Assembly (NCBI RefSeq): GCF_000257395.1
Contig: NZ_AJGC01000001.1
Coordinates: 186,001 to 250,000 of the forward strand
Length of the DNA stretch: 64,000 nucleotides
Origin: Rickettsiella massiliensis 20B
GTDB taxonomy: Bacteria > Pseudomonadota > Gammaproteobacteria > Diplorickettsiales > Diplorickettsiaceae
Direction: 5' to 3'
Made by a program: the position numbers and the translations under genes. Positions 19,446 to 29,399 of this stretch are shown piece after piece. Below the pieces are notes generated by a model, which saw only the letters and a list, made by a program, of their open reading frames with translations, was not told the origin of the DNA and did not search any database. Position 1 is the stretch's first letter; every line of letters begins with the position of its first letter.

Positions 19446-20217
19446 TTAATGAATACGTAGACCGATTCGATCCCAACGTATTTTATGATGTTCGCCGTCC
19501 CAACTAAAAAATACCCACATCGCTTTACCCACTAAGTATTTTTCCGGAACAACCCCCCAATAACGGCTATCGTAACTATTATCACGATTATCACCCATCA
19601 CAAAATAATGCCCGAGTGGTACTTTAATCGAAAAATCGCCACTGGGTTGATCAGGACGTAAATAAATTGGGTGTTTTACACCAAGTAAATTTTCTTGCTT
19701 TAATAAAACGGGCCAACTTTTTGTCTCATCATCATGATCACGGGCCGTACCTAAAAAAGTTTGTGGTACGTGCTGGCCATTAATCGTTAATATTTTGTTT
19801 GCATAATGAATTTCATCGCCCGGCAAACCAATCAACCCGTTTAATAAAGTAGGTTGACGGATCGCGTGGCCAGAGAAAAACGAGTACATCGCCTCGCTTA
19901 GGCTCCCCTACAGCAATCAGTTTATGATGAAGTACCGGCAAACGTAAACCATAAGCAAACTTATTGGTCACAATAAAATCCCCGACCCATAAAGCCGGTT
20001 TTTCTGAACCTGAAGGAATACGAAAAGGTTCCGCTAAAAAAGAACGCAGTAACAAAACCAGTAATAAAACTGGAAAAAAAGAACGTGCATACTCAAAAAC
20101 CAACGGAGATTTGGTGGCTCCTTGCGCAGGATGCCGATTTCTAAATAAGAAACGGTCCACCACAGCGAGCAAACCAGTGAGAATCACCGCGCCAGTCAGT
20201 AAAAGTTCAAAATTCAT
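19446..20217 (-). CDS. lepB: Signal peptidase I (frameshifted)
   Basis: The inner-membrane protease that removes signal peptides. Two N-terminal membrane segments (LLLTGAVILTGLLAVVDRFL and FFPVLLLVLLLRSFLAEPF) precede the Ser box FRIPSGSEKPALWVGDF, and the catalytic Lys is in GDVLVFLWPRDPSTYFIKRV. The frame then changes near 19850 and resumes at LIGLPGDEIHYANK, followed by GHYFVMGDNRDNSYDSRYWG. The usual Met after the catalytic Ser is replaced by Glu. About 257 residues. Second in lepA-lepB-rnc-era. One base too many near 19849 explains the break. The identity is certain. Confidence 0.92.
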
Positions 20218-20238
20218 AGCGACCTTTTTATCTAAAGC

Positions 20239-21983
20239 TTATTTCTTTTCTCGTTGCAAGACAGCAAGAAAAGCCTGTTGTGGAATTTCAACGCGCCCAA
20301 CACGTTTCATGCGTTTTTTACCGGCTTTTTGCTTCTCCAGCAACTTCCGTTTACGTGAAACGTCTCCTCCGTAACATTTTGCTAAGACGTTTTTACGCAA
20401 CGCTTTTACAGTTTCGCGCGCGATAATATGGGCTCCAATCGCCGCTTGTAATGCGACTTCAAACATTTGGCGTGGAATCAGCTCTCGAAGCCGCTCTACG
20501 AGTTGTCGACCTCGATATTGCGCTTGGCTACGATGCACCATCAGTGCCAAGGCATCGACTTTATCACCATTAATCAGAATATCCAACTTCACCAGATCCG
20601 CTTCTTGAAACCGTACTCGACTTAACGATTTGAGCCGATCAAAAAAATCGAGCACCACTTCACTCATCGCTATTTCATAAGATAAAGAGACTTGTTGCCC
20701 CGTATAATGGAGTTTCGTTTGTACGCCACGTTTCTCATTACATAACGTCATCACCGCACCCAAGTGGGTTTGCGGGACAAGAATATTCGCCACCACAATC
20801 GGTTCACGTATACTTTGAATAGTGTGTCACTGGGGGTAAATCGGCGGGATTATCGATACGTCGTACATTCCCTTGATGATCGACGACTTCATACACCACC
20901 GTCGGTGCCGTCGTGATCAAATCCATATCGCACAATCTCCATGTGCAGCAAGCCTAAAAAACCACAACGAAAACCAAATCCTAATGCCTCGGAGGTTTCC
21001 GGCTCATAAAACAGAGACGAATCATTTAGGCTCAGTTTTTCTAAGGCTTCACGAAAACTAGCAAAATCTTCTGCATTCACCGGAAATAGTCCAGCAAAAA
21101 CCTGCGGATGCACACGTTTAAACCCCGGTAACGCCGCAGTCGCCGGGTGCGCCGCATGAGTTAACGTATCGCCAACCGGTGCACCATGAATATCTTTCAC
21201 GCCCGCGATTACAAAACCGACCTCGCCAGCATTGAGTAACACTTGCTCTTGGCGTTTCGGGGTAAAAATACCCAATTTATCGGCGATATAGGCTCGTCCT
21301 GTCGACATCACCTGAATTTTATCTCCGACTTTCAGACAACCATTTTTAATCCGCACAAGCGAAACGACCCCAAGATAAGGATCAAACCATGAGTCAATAA
21401 TCAACGCTTGCAAGGGTGCATGAAGATCGCCTTGTGGTGGTGGGATCGTCCGCACAAGTTGCTCTAAAAGCTCCGTTACCCCTAACCCAGTCTTTGCACT
21501 GACACGCACCGCAGCCGTTGCCGACACGCCAATAATGTCTTCAATTTCATGGATCACCCGTTCTGGTTCGGCTTGGGGTAAATCAATTTTATTTAAAACA
21601 GGCAGCACTTCCAGTCCTTGTTCAATGGCGGTATAACACACCGCAACCGTTTGCGCTTCGACACCTTGTGCCGCATCGACCACTAAGAGCGCGCCTTCAC
21701 ACGCCGCTAACGAACGAGACACTTCATACGAAAAATCCACATGTCCGGGTGTATCAATAAAGTTCAGCTGATAAACTTGACCATCCTGTGCCGTATAATT
21801 GAGAGTGACGCTTTGTGCTTTGATCGTAATTCCCCGTTCACGTTCTAAATCCATGGAGTCTAATACTTGTGCCGACATCTCCCGCTCGCTCAAGCCCCCA
21901 CACACCTGAATTAAACGATCGGCTAAAGTCGATTTACCATGATCGATATGCGCAATAATTGAAAAATTCCGAATGTTCTGCAT
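20239..21983 (-). pseudogene. lepA: Elongation factor 4 LepA (two frameshifts and short losses)
   Basis: A ribosome-associated translational GTPase (EF4). The first piece starts at ATG 21983 with [16 protein letters not shown] (G1) and has [29 protein letters not shown] and [11 protein letters not shown]. It ends after HMEIVRYG, where relatives have about eight more residues (QERLERE-like). A second frame reads [21 protein letters not shown] third holds [16 protein letters not shown] to the end, [11 protein letters not shown]. Another ten or so residues (GYASLDYHF-like) are missing in frame between LKSLSR and RFQEADL. About 580 residues. First gene of the lepA-lepB-rnc-era operon. Confidence 0.9.
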
Positions 21984-22158
21984 GACGTAATTAGCTTGCC
22001 TTCTTTAGAATTATTACTCTCTACCTTCTGGAATTGGCTACTCACGTGCTGTTGAACCCTGGTTCATCTTTGGTAAATAAACAGTTCGCGCCCACATTGA
22101 TCCAGAAAAAACGACTGACCTCGTTTAACGACAACAGGTCAAAGTCGCTACGCATCGG

Positions 22159-22188
22159 AGTATAACGGGTTTTTCTTTATTTTTGTAA
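22159..22188 (-). promoter_or_regulatory. Possible promoter for the lepA operon
   Basis: On the minus strand TTACAA (22188-22183) and TATACT (22164-22159) are separated by 18 bases, a fair sigma-70 match in the expected place upstream of lepA. The -35 box overlaps the end of the esterase gene. No experimental support. Confidence 0.3.
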
Positions 22189-22854
22189 GCGTTTTTTCAG
22201 CCACTGGGTAATATCCATTAACTCTTTGGAACACATGCTGTGTCCAATCGGATAGCGATTAAATTCAACCGGATACGCTAAGGCTTTTAGACAATGATAA
22301 GAATATTCCCCTAACGCGGGCGCGACAATATCATCTTGATCACCATGTGCCATAAAAATAGGCGTTGCTTTATTTGCCGGGTTAGCTTCCTTTGCCAAGC
22401 AACGATGTAAGGGTAAATACGTCGATAACGCTAAAATACCTCCCAACGAATGCGCGCAACGCAATGCCGTGTGCAACGCCATCGCGCCGCCTTGTGAAAA
22501 CCCCGCCAAGATAATCCGTTTAGCCGGAATACCGCGTGCAACTTCTTGATCAATTAAATTCAACAAACTTTGCTCTGCGGCACGAATTCCGGATTCATCT
22601 TCCATTGAATCAAAAGCAAAACCATGCAAATCATACCAAGCACGCATCGGAATACCGCCATTTAACGTAATCGGGCGCACCGGCGCATGCGGAAAAACAA
22701 AACGGATGCCCATCCCCAAGGCGAGGGTTCGCGCCATCTTCGCTGAGTAATGCCCATCGCCACCCAAACCATGTAAACAAATAATACTCGCTGAAGGCGC
22801 TCGCAATGGATTCACTTCAATATAAGGCAGTGAATCGCTCTTTGGATTCGACAT
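22177..22854 (-). CDS. Carboxylesterase / phospholipase family alpha/beta hydrolase
   Basis: A 225-residue serine hydrolase of the phospholipase/carboxylesterase family (EstB or acyl-protein-thioesterase like). The oxyanion-loop motif CLHGLGGDGHY is near residue 28, and FVFPHAPVRPITLNGG and MRAWYDLHGF are family hallmarks. The nucleophile serine is in AGFSQGGAMAL, the acid in HGDQDDIVAP and the histidine in YPIGHSMCSKE, giving a full triad. No signal peptide, so cytosolic. Intact. It is upstream of lepA on the same strand, with a gap of about 190 bases. Confidence 0.85.
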   Translation of the reverse strand: MSNPKSDSLPYIEVNPLRAPSASIICLHGLGGDGHYSAKMARTLALGMGIRFVFPHAPVRPITLNGGIPMRAWYDLHGFAFDSMEDESGIRAAEQSLLNLIDQEVARGIPAKRIILAGFSQGGAMALHTALRCAHSLGGILALSTYLPLHRCLAKEANPANKATPIFMAHGDQDDIVAPALGEYSYHCLKALAYPVEFNRYPIGHSMCSKELMDITQWLKKRLQK

Positions 22855-22961
22855 TCAAACCATCCTACAGAATAAAAAAACCGCCTGCTGATTAAAATCA
22901 AACTGAATCAAGTATATATAGGCACTCTTAAGTGTCATAACCAATATGGGTAAAAAATAAG

Positions 22962-23102
22962 ATGCGTGCACGACAAACCACTTATAGCTGTTTTTTACTT
23001 GCCTTATTTTTGAGTGCTTGCGGGCAAATGGGTCCTTTATATCTCCCGGATCAGCCCCCGCCTATCCATGTTCCCGCTTCCTCTCAATCGAATACACACT
23101 AA
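22962..23102 (+). CDS. lptM: LptM (YifL-type) small lipoprotein
   Basis: A 46-residue lipoprotein. A signal sequence with a basic start (MRARQTTYSCFLLALFL) leads to the lipobox LSAC, followed by GQMGPLYLPDQPPP. The xxGPLYxP stretch right after the lipid-modified cysteine is the LptM hallmark. LptM assists LptD maturation at the outer membrane. The stop codon overlaps the lysA start (TAATG), the same lptM-lysA-dapF arrangement as in other gammaproteobacteria. Confidence 0.8.
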   Translation: MRARQTTYSCFLLALFLSACGQMGPLYLPDQPPPIHVPASSQSNTH

Positions 23103-24346
23103 TGGCTTTTTCTTATCAAGAAAATCAATTATATATCGAAGATATTCCGGTTCTGTCTTTAATGCAACAGTACGGCAGTCCCTGCTATTTTTATTCTAAT
23201 GCGGTGTTACAACAACGCTGGGTCGCTTTTACGACAGCACTACAAGACTATCCACATCAAATTTGTTATGCGGTAAAAGCGAATTCGAATCTAGCCCTGC
23301 TGCGTTTGCTCGCAAAACAAGGTGCGGGCTTTGATGTGGTTTCCGGCGGTGAATTAGCACGTGTGATCACGGCCTCGGGTGATCCGACACGATGTGTTTT
23401 TTCAGGCGTAGGAAAATGTATCGCTGAAATTCGTGCGGCCTTACAAGCATCGATCGGGTGTTTTAATGTTGAGTCTCGAGAAGAACTGCAACAGATCGAA
23501 GCCCAAGCCGCCGCGTTAGGCATTCAAGCCCCGATTGCATTACGTATTAACCCAAATATTGATGCAAACACCCATCCTTACATTACCACGGGAATTAAAA
23601 CCAGTAAGTTTGGCGTCAGCGAACAAGAAGCGTGTGCCTTATATCGGCTCGCCGCGCAATCTCCTCATCTCAAAATAGAAGGTATTGCTTGTCATCTGGG
23701 TTCGCAATTAACGACACTCTCGCCCTTTTTAGAAGCGTTAGCGGCTGAATCGATTCACTTAAAGCACATCGATATCGGTGGTGGCTTAGGTATCGCCTAT
23801 AATCAAGAAAGCGTCCCGACGCCACAGGCTTATGGTCAGGCGATCATTAAAAAGTTAGCCGGTCGCGATCCTGCCTTACGTTTGATCATTGAACCTGGAC
23901 GAGCATTGATTGGACAAGCCGGTATTTTAGTGACACGCGTAGAGTATTTGAAAACCAATCTCGATCACCACTTTGCGATTGTCGATGCCGGAATGACGGA
24001 ACTCTTACGTCCAGCATTGTATCAAGCTGAACAGCGTATTGGCTCGGTCATTCAAAAACCCTATTTGCCTGAAAAAAAATATGATGTCGTCGGTCCGATT
24101 TGTGAAAGCAGCGATTTTTTAGGTAAAAATCGCCTCTTACAAATTGAAGGTGGTGATTACTTAGTCGTATATGATTGCGGTGCCTATGGGTTTTCAATGA
24201 GCTCGCAGTACAATACGCGACCACGGTGTGCCGAAGTCTTTGTCCAGGGGAAGCAAAGTACCTTAATTCGTCGCCGTGAACCTTTGGAAAGAAGCTGGAT
24301 GGATGAACTTCAGCAAGATGGATCAGTGGTTGACCTTGACGGTTAA
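23102..24346 (+). CDS. lysA: Diaminopimelate decarboxylase
   Basis: The PLP enzyme that makes lysine from meso-diaminopimelate. The PLP lysine is in YAVKANSNLALL, the phosphate-binding glycines in HIDIGGGLGI, then EPGRALIGQAGILVTRVEYLK, the catalytic Cys in GPICESSDFLG and the C-terminal YGFSMSSQYNTRPR. The start ATG 23102 gives MAFSYQENQLYIEDI, the normal N-terminus, and overlaps the lptM stop. 414 residues, one frame. Between SPFLEAL and AAESIHLKH about eleven residues usual in relatives are absent (near 23745) without a shift. Part of lptM-lysA-dapF. Confidence 0.93.
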   Translation: MAFSYQENQLYIEDIPVLSLMQQYGSPCYFYSNAVLQQRWVAFTTALQDYPHQICYAVKANSNLALLRLLAKQGAGFDVVSGGELARVITASGDPTRCVFSGVGKCIAEIRAALQASIGCFNVESREELQQIEAQAAALGIQAPIALRINPNIDANTHPYITTGIKTSKFGVSEQEACALYRLAAQSPHLKIEGIACHLGSQLTTLSPFLEALAAESIHLKHIDIGGGLGIAYNQESVPTPQAYGQAIIKKLAGRDPALRLIIEPGRALIGQAGILVTRVEYLKTNLDHHFAIVDAGMTELLRPALYQAEQRIGSVIQKPYLPEKKYDVVGPICESSDFLGKNRLLQIEGGDYLVVYDCGAYGFSMSSQYNTRPRCAEVFVQGKQSTLIRRREPLERSWMDELQQDGSVVDLDG

Positions 24347-24421
24347 TTCAAACAACTTCAATCCGTTTTTCATCCGGAAAATTTTTAAGAACGAGACGGT
24401 TTTTTGAGGAATACAATTATC

Positions 24422-25128
24422 ATGGCAGTGACTTTTACAAAAATGCATTTACTGGGTAATGATTTCATGCTGATCGACAACCTGAACCGATCTTTTCAGC
24501 CAGAAACCCACCTCATCACCCATTGGGCAGATCGGCGACGTGGTGTGGGGTTTGATCAACTCTTACTCATTGAATCTATCACTGATCCGCAGGCCGACTT
24601 TAGTTATCGCATTTTCAATGCAGATGGTCATGAAGTCGGACAATGTGGGAATGGTTCACTGTGCGTCGCCGATTATTTATTTCAGAATAAACTGAATCGC
24701 TCTGCGCAACAAATTCGCTTGATGACTCAAAAAGGATTGATCGTGATCACTCGCGAACATAATCAACGATAAAAAACTATATTCCAATCCATCACGAGCA
24801 AAGTGGTCCATTTTATTCGACAACGACCCCCTGGGGCGATATTCAGTTTTGTGCACTATCCGTGGGTAATCCACATTGTGTGATCGAAGTCAGCGATTTA
24901 GCCCAAGCCCCGGTGACTGAATTAGGCACTTATCTCAATGATAAAACCCACCCCCTTTTCCCCGAGGGCACGAATGTTGAATTCGTGTGCATTCAATCGC
25001 CGCAGAGTCTCTCTGCTCGGGTTTTTGAACGGGGAGCAGGTGAAACCGAGGCTTGCGGAAGTGGTGCCTGTGCAGCGGTAATTGCCGGTTGTTTACAGGA
25101 AAGCAATCAAATGACGGCTTCTCGGTGA
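24422..25128 (+). pseudogene. dapF: Diaminopimelate epimerase (frameshifted, C-terminus missing)
   Basis: Interconverts LL- and meso-diaminopimelate for lysine and peptidoglycan. The start ATG 24422 has GAGGA 12 bases upstream. The first piece has FTKMHLLGNDFMLID and the first catalytic Cys in GQCGNGSLC. After a stop at 24770 the frame breaks; FDNDPLGRYSV and then SVGNPHCVIEV are read in other frames. The second catalytic Cys is in GAGETEACGSGACAAV. The protein ends about 18 residues later, with TGA 25126-25128 inside a hairpin. Normally some 45 more residues follow. There is no room for them before the convergent fumC. Confidence 0.85.
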
Positions 25129-25140
25129 TCGAGAAGCCGT
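25114..25140. terminator. Perfect 10-bp hairpin between convergent dapF and fumC
   Basis: ACGGCTTCTC at 25114-25123 and GAGAAGCCGT at 25131-25140 form a perfect stem with a 7-base loop. Its place between two converging genes fits a bidirectional terminator, although the T tracts on both sides are poor. The dapF stop as read falls at the loop. Confidence 0.6.
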
Positions 25141-25147
25141 ACACCGA

Positions 25148-26546
25148 TTATTTAACCGATATCTCTTTGGGTCCCAACATTTTTTTGGGGTCAACAATCG
25201 TATCGAACTCTTCTGCGCTTAAATAACCCAACGCTAAACAGGCTTCCCGTAAACTACTTTCTTCATGAAGGGCTTTATGTGCGATTTGTGCTGCTTTATC
25301 ATAACCTAATACGGGATTGAGTGCGGTGACTAACATTAACGAACGGCCTAAAAACTGGGCAATGCGTGTTTCATTCGCTTGTAAACCGGTGACACAATAA
25401 CGATTGAACAAACGGCAGGCATCACTCAGCAACTGTACCGATTGCAAAAAGTTATAAATCATAACCGGCTTAAACACATTTAACTCAAAGTTACCTTGAC
25501 TGCCCGCAAAACCAATCGCCGCATCGTTCCCCATCACCTGAACACACACCATCATTGGGGTTTGGATTGACTTTTTCCAGGCATAATTGAAGAACCCGGT
25601 TCATTTTCCGGTAAAATCAGTTCACCTAAACCACTCCGCGGACCAGAACCCAACCAGCGAATATCGTTGGCAATTTTCATCAACGCACACGCTAACATTT
25701 TTAATGCTCCACTGGCGAACACTAACGCATCATGCGCTGCCAGCGCGGAAAATTTATTCGGCGCCGAGACAAACGGTTGTTGCGTCGCCTGGGCAATAAA
25801 TTGTGCGGTTAACTCGGCAAATTCTGGATGCGTATTCAAACCCGTACCCACGGCGGTTCCACCAATCGCTAAGGCATATAAACCCGATAAACTTTGTGTC
25901 ATCGCTTGTTGCGCTGCAGTGAGTTGATCGACATATGCCGAAAATTCTTGTCCTAATGTTAAAGGCACCGCATCTTGTAAATGGGTACGCCCTATTTTAA
26001 TAATATCTTGAAAAGCAACGATCTTCTCGGCTAAACCGTTTTTCAACTCTTCTAGTGCTGGGTTTAATTGATTGACCAACGCTGTCGCCGCAGCAATGTA
26101 CATCGCTGTTGGAAACGTATCATTTGTGATTTATTGACATCATCATTTGGGTGAATCGGTGTTTTACTCCCTCGTTTTCCGCCTGCTAACTCAATCGCAC
26201 GATTCGCAATCACTTCATTGACATTCATATTACTCTGCGTACCGCTACCGGTTTGCCAAACGCGCAATGGAAATTCTTGATCATGCAAACCTTGACGAAC
26301 TTCTTCAGCCGCTTGGATAATCCACTGCGCTTTTTCGGGAGCCAAAAGCCCTAATTGCTGATTCGCTTTGGCCGCCGCCGCTTTTAAAATCGCCAACGCA
26401 TGAATCACGGCTAAAGGCACCACTTCTTGACCAATCGCAAAATGATGCAAACTACGTTGGGTTTGTGCACCCCAGTACTGTTCAGCCGGTACTTCAATCG
26501 CGCCCATACTGTCGGTTTCAGTCCGGGTGTTTCGATGATTGGACAT
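25148..26546 (-). pseudogene. fumC: Fumarase class II (two frameshifts)
   Basis: The oxygen-stable fumarase of the TCA cycle. The first frame runs [29 protein letters not shown], then [18 protein letters not shown] and [10 protein letters not shown]. It then jumps at about 26115 to [14 protein letters not shown]; two serines of the usual QSSND are lost with a frame change. [17 protein letters not shown] follows, then the signature GSSIMPGK. The next part, normally VNPTQCEAMTMV, is damaged at about 25560, and [10 protein letters not shown] continues in the third frame to the normal C-terminus. About 464 residues. It converges with dapF. Identity certain. Confidence 0.93.
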
Positions 26547-26578
26547 AAGCTCCCCTCTTTATTAATTCAATGGCGGGT

Positions 26579-27588
26579 CTAATTTGTGGAGCTATTGTAT
26601 GTGATTGCATGGAAAATGATAAGTCTGTTCAGCAAACAACCGGCTTCTAAGTTAAAAAACTCATAAACGAACTTCGGAACCAGATAACCGGGTAAGTGTT
26701 CTTGCAGTGCCGTAATTAAGCAGCGCGCTGTTTCTTTGTCAACAGCAAAGTGCTGTGCGCCTTGTACTTTATCGAGTTGATGTAAATAATACGGTAAAAT
26801 ACCGCAGCGAAATAACGTCTGACTTAATTCGATCAAGGTAGAAGCATTATCATTGACCCCACGTAACAAGACCGCTTGATTCAACAAAGTAATACCGGCT
26901 TGGCGTAAACATTGCACCGCAGAAGCGACCGATACATCCAACTCTTGGGCATGATTCGTGTGAAAGACCATCACCACCTGAAAACGAGTCGCGGTCAGGA
27001 TCTGGACAAAATCATCCGTAATCCGTTCGGGTAATACAATCGGAGTTCGCGTATGAATACGGAGTGTTTGAACATGGGCAATTTGTTCTAACTCATCTAG
27101 ACAACGCTTCCAATACGCATCCTGTGCCAATAATGGATCGCCACCGCTAAAAATAACTTCCTCGATAGTCGTATCGGCTTGGATATAAGCCAGAATCGCT
27201 TGCCACGCTGCGCCGCCGGCACGATTATTTGCATAAGGAAAGTAACGTCGAAAACAATACCGGCACTGGTCAACGTGACAAGCACCCGTCCGGCGTATTT
27301 ATGCAGTAATCCGGAGCAAGGATTGCTGGCTTGTTCATTGAGTGGATCGTGGCTATAACCGATCATCGATTGTTGTTCGACAGCAAGGGGTAGAATTTGC
27401 CGTAACAGCGGATCGTTTGGATCACCCTTTTTAATACGCGCTAAAAAACCACGCGGAATACGCAACGGAAGGTATTGCGCCGCCTGTTCCGCAGCGGGAA
27501 TCAGCTGTGGATCTAGCTCCAATTGCAGAATGAGTTCAGTGGGCGAAGTCAGCGCCTCTTTTAATAGGATTTGCCAGTCTTTTTGCAT
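26579..27588 (-). pseudogene. epmB: EF-P beta-lysylation radical SAM protein EpmB (frameshifted)
   Basis: A KamA-family radical SAM enzyme that makes beta-lysine for modifying elongation factor P. The N-terminal part contains LPLRIPRGFLARIKKGDPNDPLL and LLHKYAGRVLVTLTSA. Radical SAM enzymes of this family continue CxxxCxxC. Here the first cysteine and its neighbours are missing at about 27268, and CRYCFRRYFPYANNRAGG is in another frame. FSGGDPLLAQDAYW and RTPIVLPERIT then follow normally, with YLVPKFV near the C-terminus. The last 25 residues are unlike relatives and may reflect a further shift. No efp gene is in the window. Confidence 0.85.
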
Positions 27589-28361
27589 AAGGTCTTTTTA
27601 AGGCGAATCCGTTTTTCCGGAAAAATACATTGAAAACAACTCCCCTTTTTTAACTGACTTTTTATTTTAAGCTGCGCATCATGGCGGATTAAAACGTGCT
27701 TGGCAATCGCTAAACCCAATCCCGTTCCACCACTACTTCGTGAACGCGCCTTATCCACTCGATAAAAGCGTTCCGTTAAACGAGGAATATGTTTTTCAGC
27801 AATCCCTATACCATTATCTTCTACTTTAAAACAAGCCCCCTGTTGAGTGGGATACCAGGCGATTTTAATCTGTCCTTTTTCTGGCGTATATTTGACCGCA
27901 TTAAAAATTAAGTTCGAAAACAAGCTCCGAATCTCACCTTCGATTCCTTTTAAAAATAATTGTCGACAAATTCGATGAGTAATTCGGTGCTGGTTTGCCC
28001 CGCTTAAATAATGTGCTTCTTGAATCAGAATGTTGAGTAGTTTCGGCACATCAATCTGTTTATGATCGTGTACCGGGGTATAATGATCTTCTAAACGGGA
28101 AAGCAAAAGCAAATCTTCGACAAGCACGCCCATATGGAGCGCTTGTTGCTGCATATGCTGATAGATCGCTTGTTCTTCCTGTGAGGCCGAAGCAGTATCG
28201 AGCAAACATTCTAAATAACCTTGAATAACGGTTAACGGTGTCCGCAACTCATGTGAAACATTGGCCACAAAATCCTGACGCATCCGTTCCAAGTGTTGGA
28301 CCAACACAGGTTGAGGAAGTGACGCTAAAAGTTGCTGAAGATGGGATGACGTGGCATTCAT
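27561..28361 (-). CDS. phoR: PhoR-like histidine kinase lacking the sensory region
   Basis: The kinase half of a PhoR-type two-component sensor. H-box FVANVSHELRTPLTVIQGYLE, N-box LFSNLIFNAVKYTPEKGQI, G1 VEDNGIGIAEKHIPRL and G2 GGTGLGLAIAKHVL are all intact. PhoR proteins normally have one or two membrane helices and a PAS domain first, about 430 residues in total. Here ATG 28361 leads straight through a short LQQLLASLPQPVLV stretch into the kinase core, leaving about 266 residues and no membrane segment. That stretch resembles the start of the PAS domain, so most of it may be lost in frame near 28300. The start is 13 bases after phoB. Confidence 0.75.
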   Translation of the reverse strand: MNATSSHLQQLLASLPQPVLVQHLERMRQDFVANVSHELRTPLTVIQGYLECLLDTASASQEEQAIYQHMQQQALHMGVLVEDLLLLSRLEDHYTPVHDHKQIDVPKLLNILIQEAHYLSGANQHRITHRICRQLFLKGIEGEIRSLFSNLIFNAVKYTPEKGQIKIAWYPTQQGACFKVEDNGIGIAEKHIPRLTERFYRVDKARSRSSGGTGLGLAIAKHVLIRHDAQLKIKSQLKKGSCFQCIFPEKRIRLKKTLCKKTGKSY

Positions 28362-28374
28362 AAAAACGCTTTTT

Positions 28375-29075
28375 TTAAGATGAAGTTTGTTGCCATTGAT
28401 AACCCAGACCACGAACCGTTTTTAAATAACGATCATAACCTTGCGGTGCAAGCCGCTTACGAAGCCGTTTAATTTGACTGTCAACGCTTCGTTCATTGAT
28501 GTCACATCCTCCGCCCCAAAGATAGGTCAAAAGCTTGTCACGAGTATATACTTTATTGGGATGCTTCATAAAGAAATAGAGCAACCGATACTCTAAAGAA
28601 GTTAACGGCAACGGTTGTTGCGCAATCGTCACCAAGCACTGCTGTGTATCTAATTGTAATGCTTTGAAGGTTATCATCCCATTGAGTGTGTGGAGAGGAC
28701 CACGACCCGAATCACACTATCGACGCGTGCTAACAATTCACGCGGTGAAAAAGGTTTCGTCACATAATCATCCGCACCGACCTGCAATCCACGTACTTTA
28801 CTGTCTTCTTCGGCACGGGCGGTCAGTAAAATAATCGGGATGTCTTTTAAATACGAATCTTGACGTATCTGCTGAATAAAATCGATGCCGCTTCTTCCAG
28901 GTAACATCCAATCCAAAAGAATTAAATCCGGAACTTGATCCGCTATCTTCTGTTGGGCGATCTGCACACTCTCCGCTTCAATGATGTGAAAAGTAGTCTT
29001 TTTAAAAATGAAGATCAACATGTCACGAATAGCGGGTTCATCTTCAACAATGAGAATAAATTGTTGTTTTTTCAT
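28375..29075 (-). CDS. phoB: Response regulator PhoB (frameshift between domains)
   Basis: An OmpR/PhoB-family response regulator, expected to control phosphate starvation genes when paired with PhoR. The receiver (ATG 29075) has the acidic pair in VEDEPAIRD, the phospho-acceptor Asp in LILLDWMLPG and the conserved Lys in YVTKPFSPRELLARVD. The frame breaks near 28715 in the inter-domain linker. The winged-helix output domain is in another frame: LTSLEYRLLYFFMKHPNKVYTR, VDSQIKRLRKRL and VRGLGYQW. About 233 residues. Followed by phoR. Confidence 0.85.
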
Positions 29076-29399
29076 AACGATATGTTTAAACAGGGCTGAT
29101 ACTTTTTCGAGATTCGATACGAATCTTGTCCTCTATTAACTGACATCATTAAGAATAAATAATGAAATTGATTATCTTAACGAAGTTATAACGTATTTTA
29201 ATCACGGCGTATAGCCTTTCTGTTTTATTTATCAGTCTTGGTTCACGAGTAAATAATGTATCCTATTTTTTTCTCGTGCGCTTGATCGACATCCAAAACA
29301 AATAATCCTGTTCAATTTAATTTGATAGCAAGCATTATTAAAGATAAAATAAATATTCGTTATTATCTTATGTTCAAAAGATAAAGAGGATTATTGATT
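29076..29399. other. Divergent intergenic region upstream of phoB
   Basis: No gene seen. It contains a 7-bp perfect inverted repeat AGATTCG-ATA-CGAATCT at 29110-29126, about 35 bases before the phoB start, which could be an operator. It does not match the usual Pho box. The right end holds AGAGGA (29384-29389), the ribosome binding site of the next gene. Confidence 0.4.

Noticed and set aside
28990-29200. Pho box upstream of phoB
   Set aside because: Only partial TGTCA-type matches were seen; the 7-bp palindrome at 29110-29126 is different from the known box.
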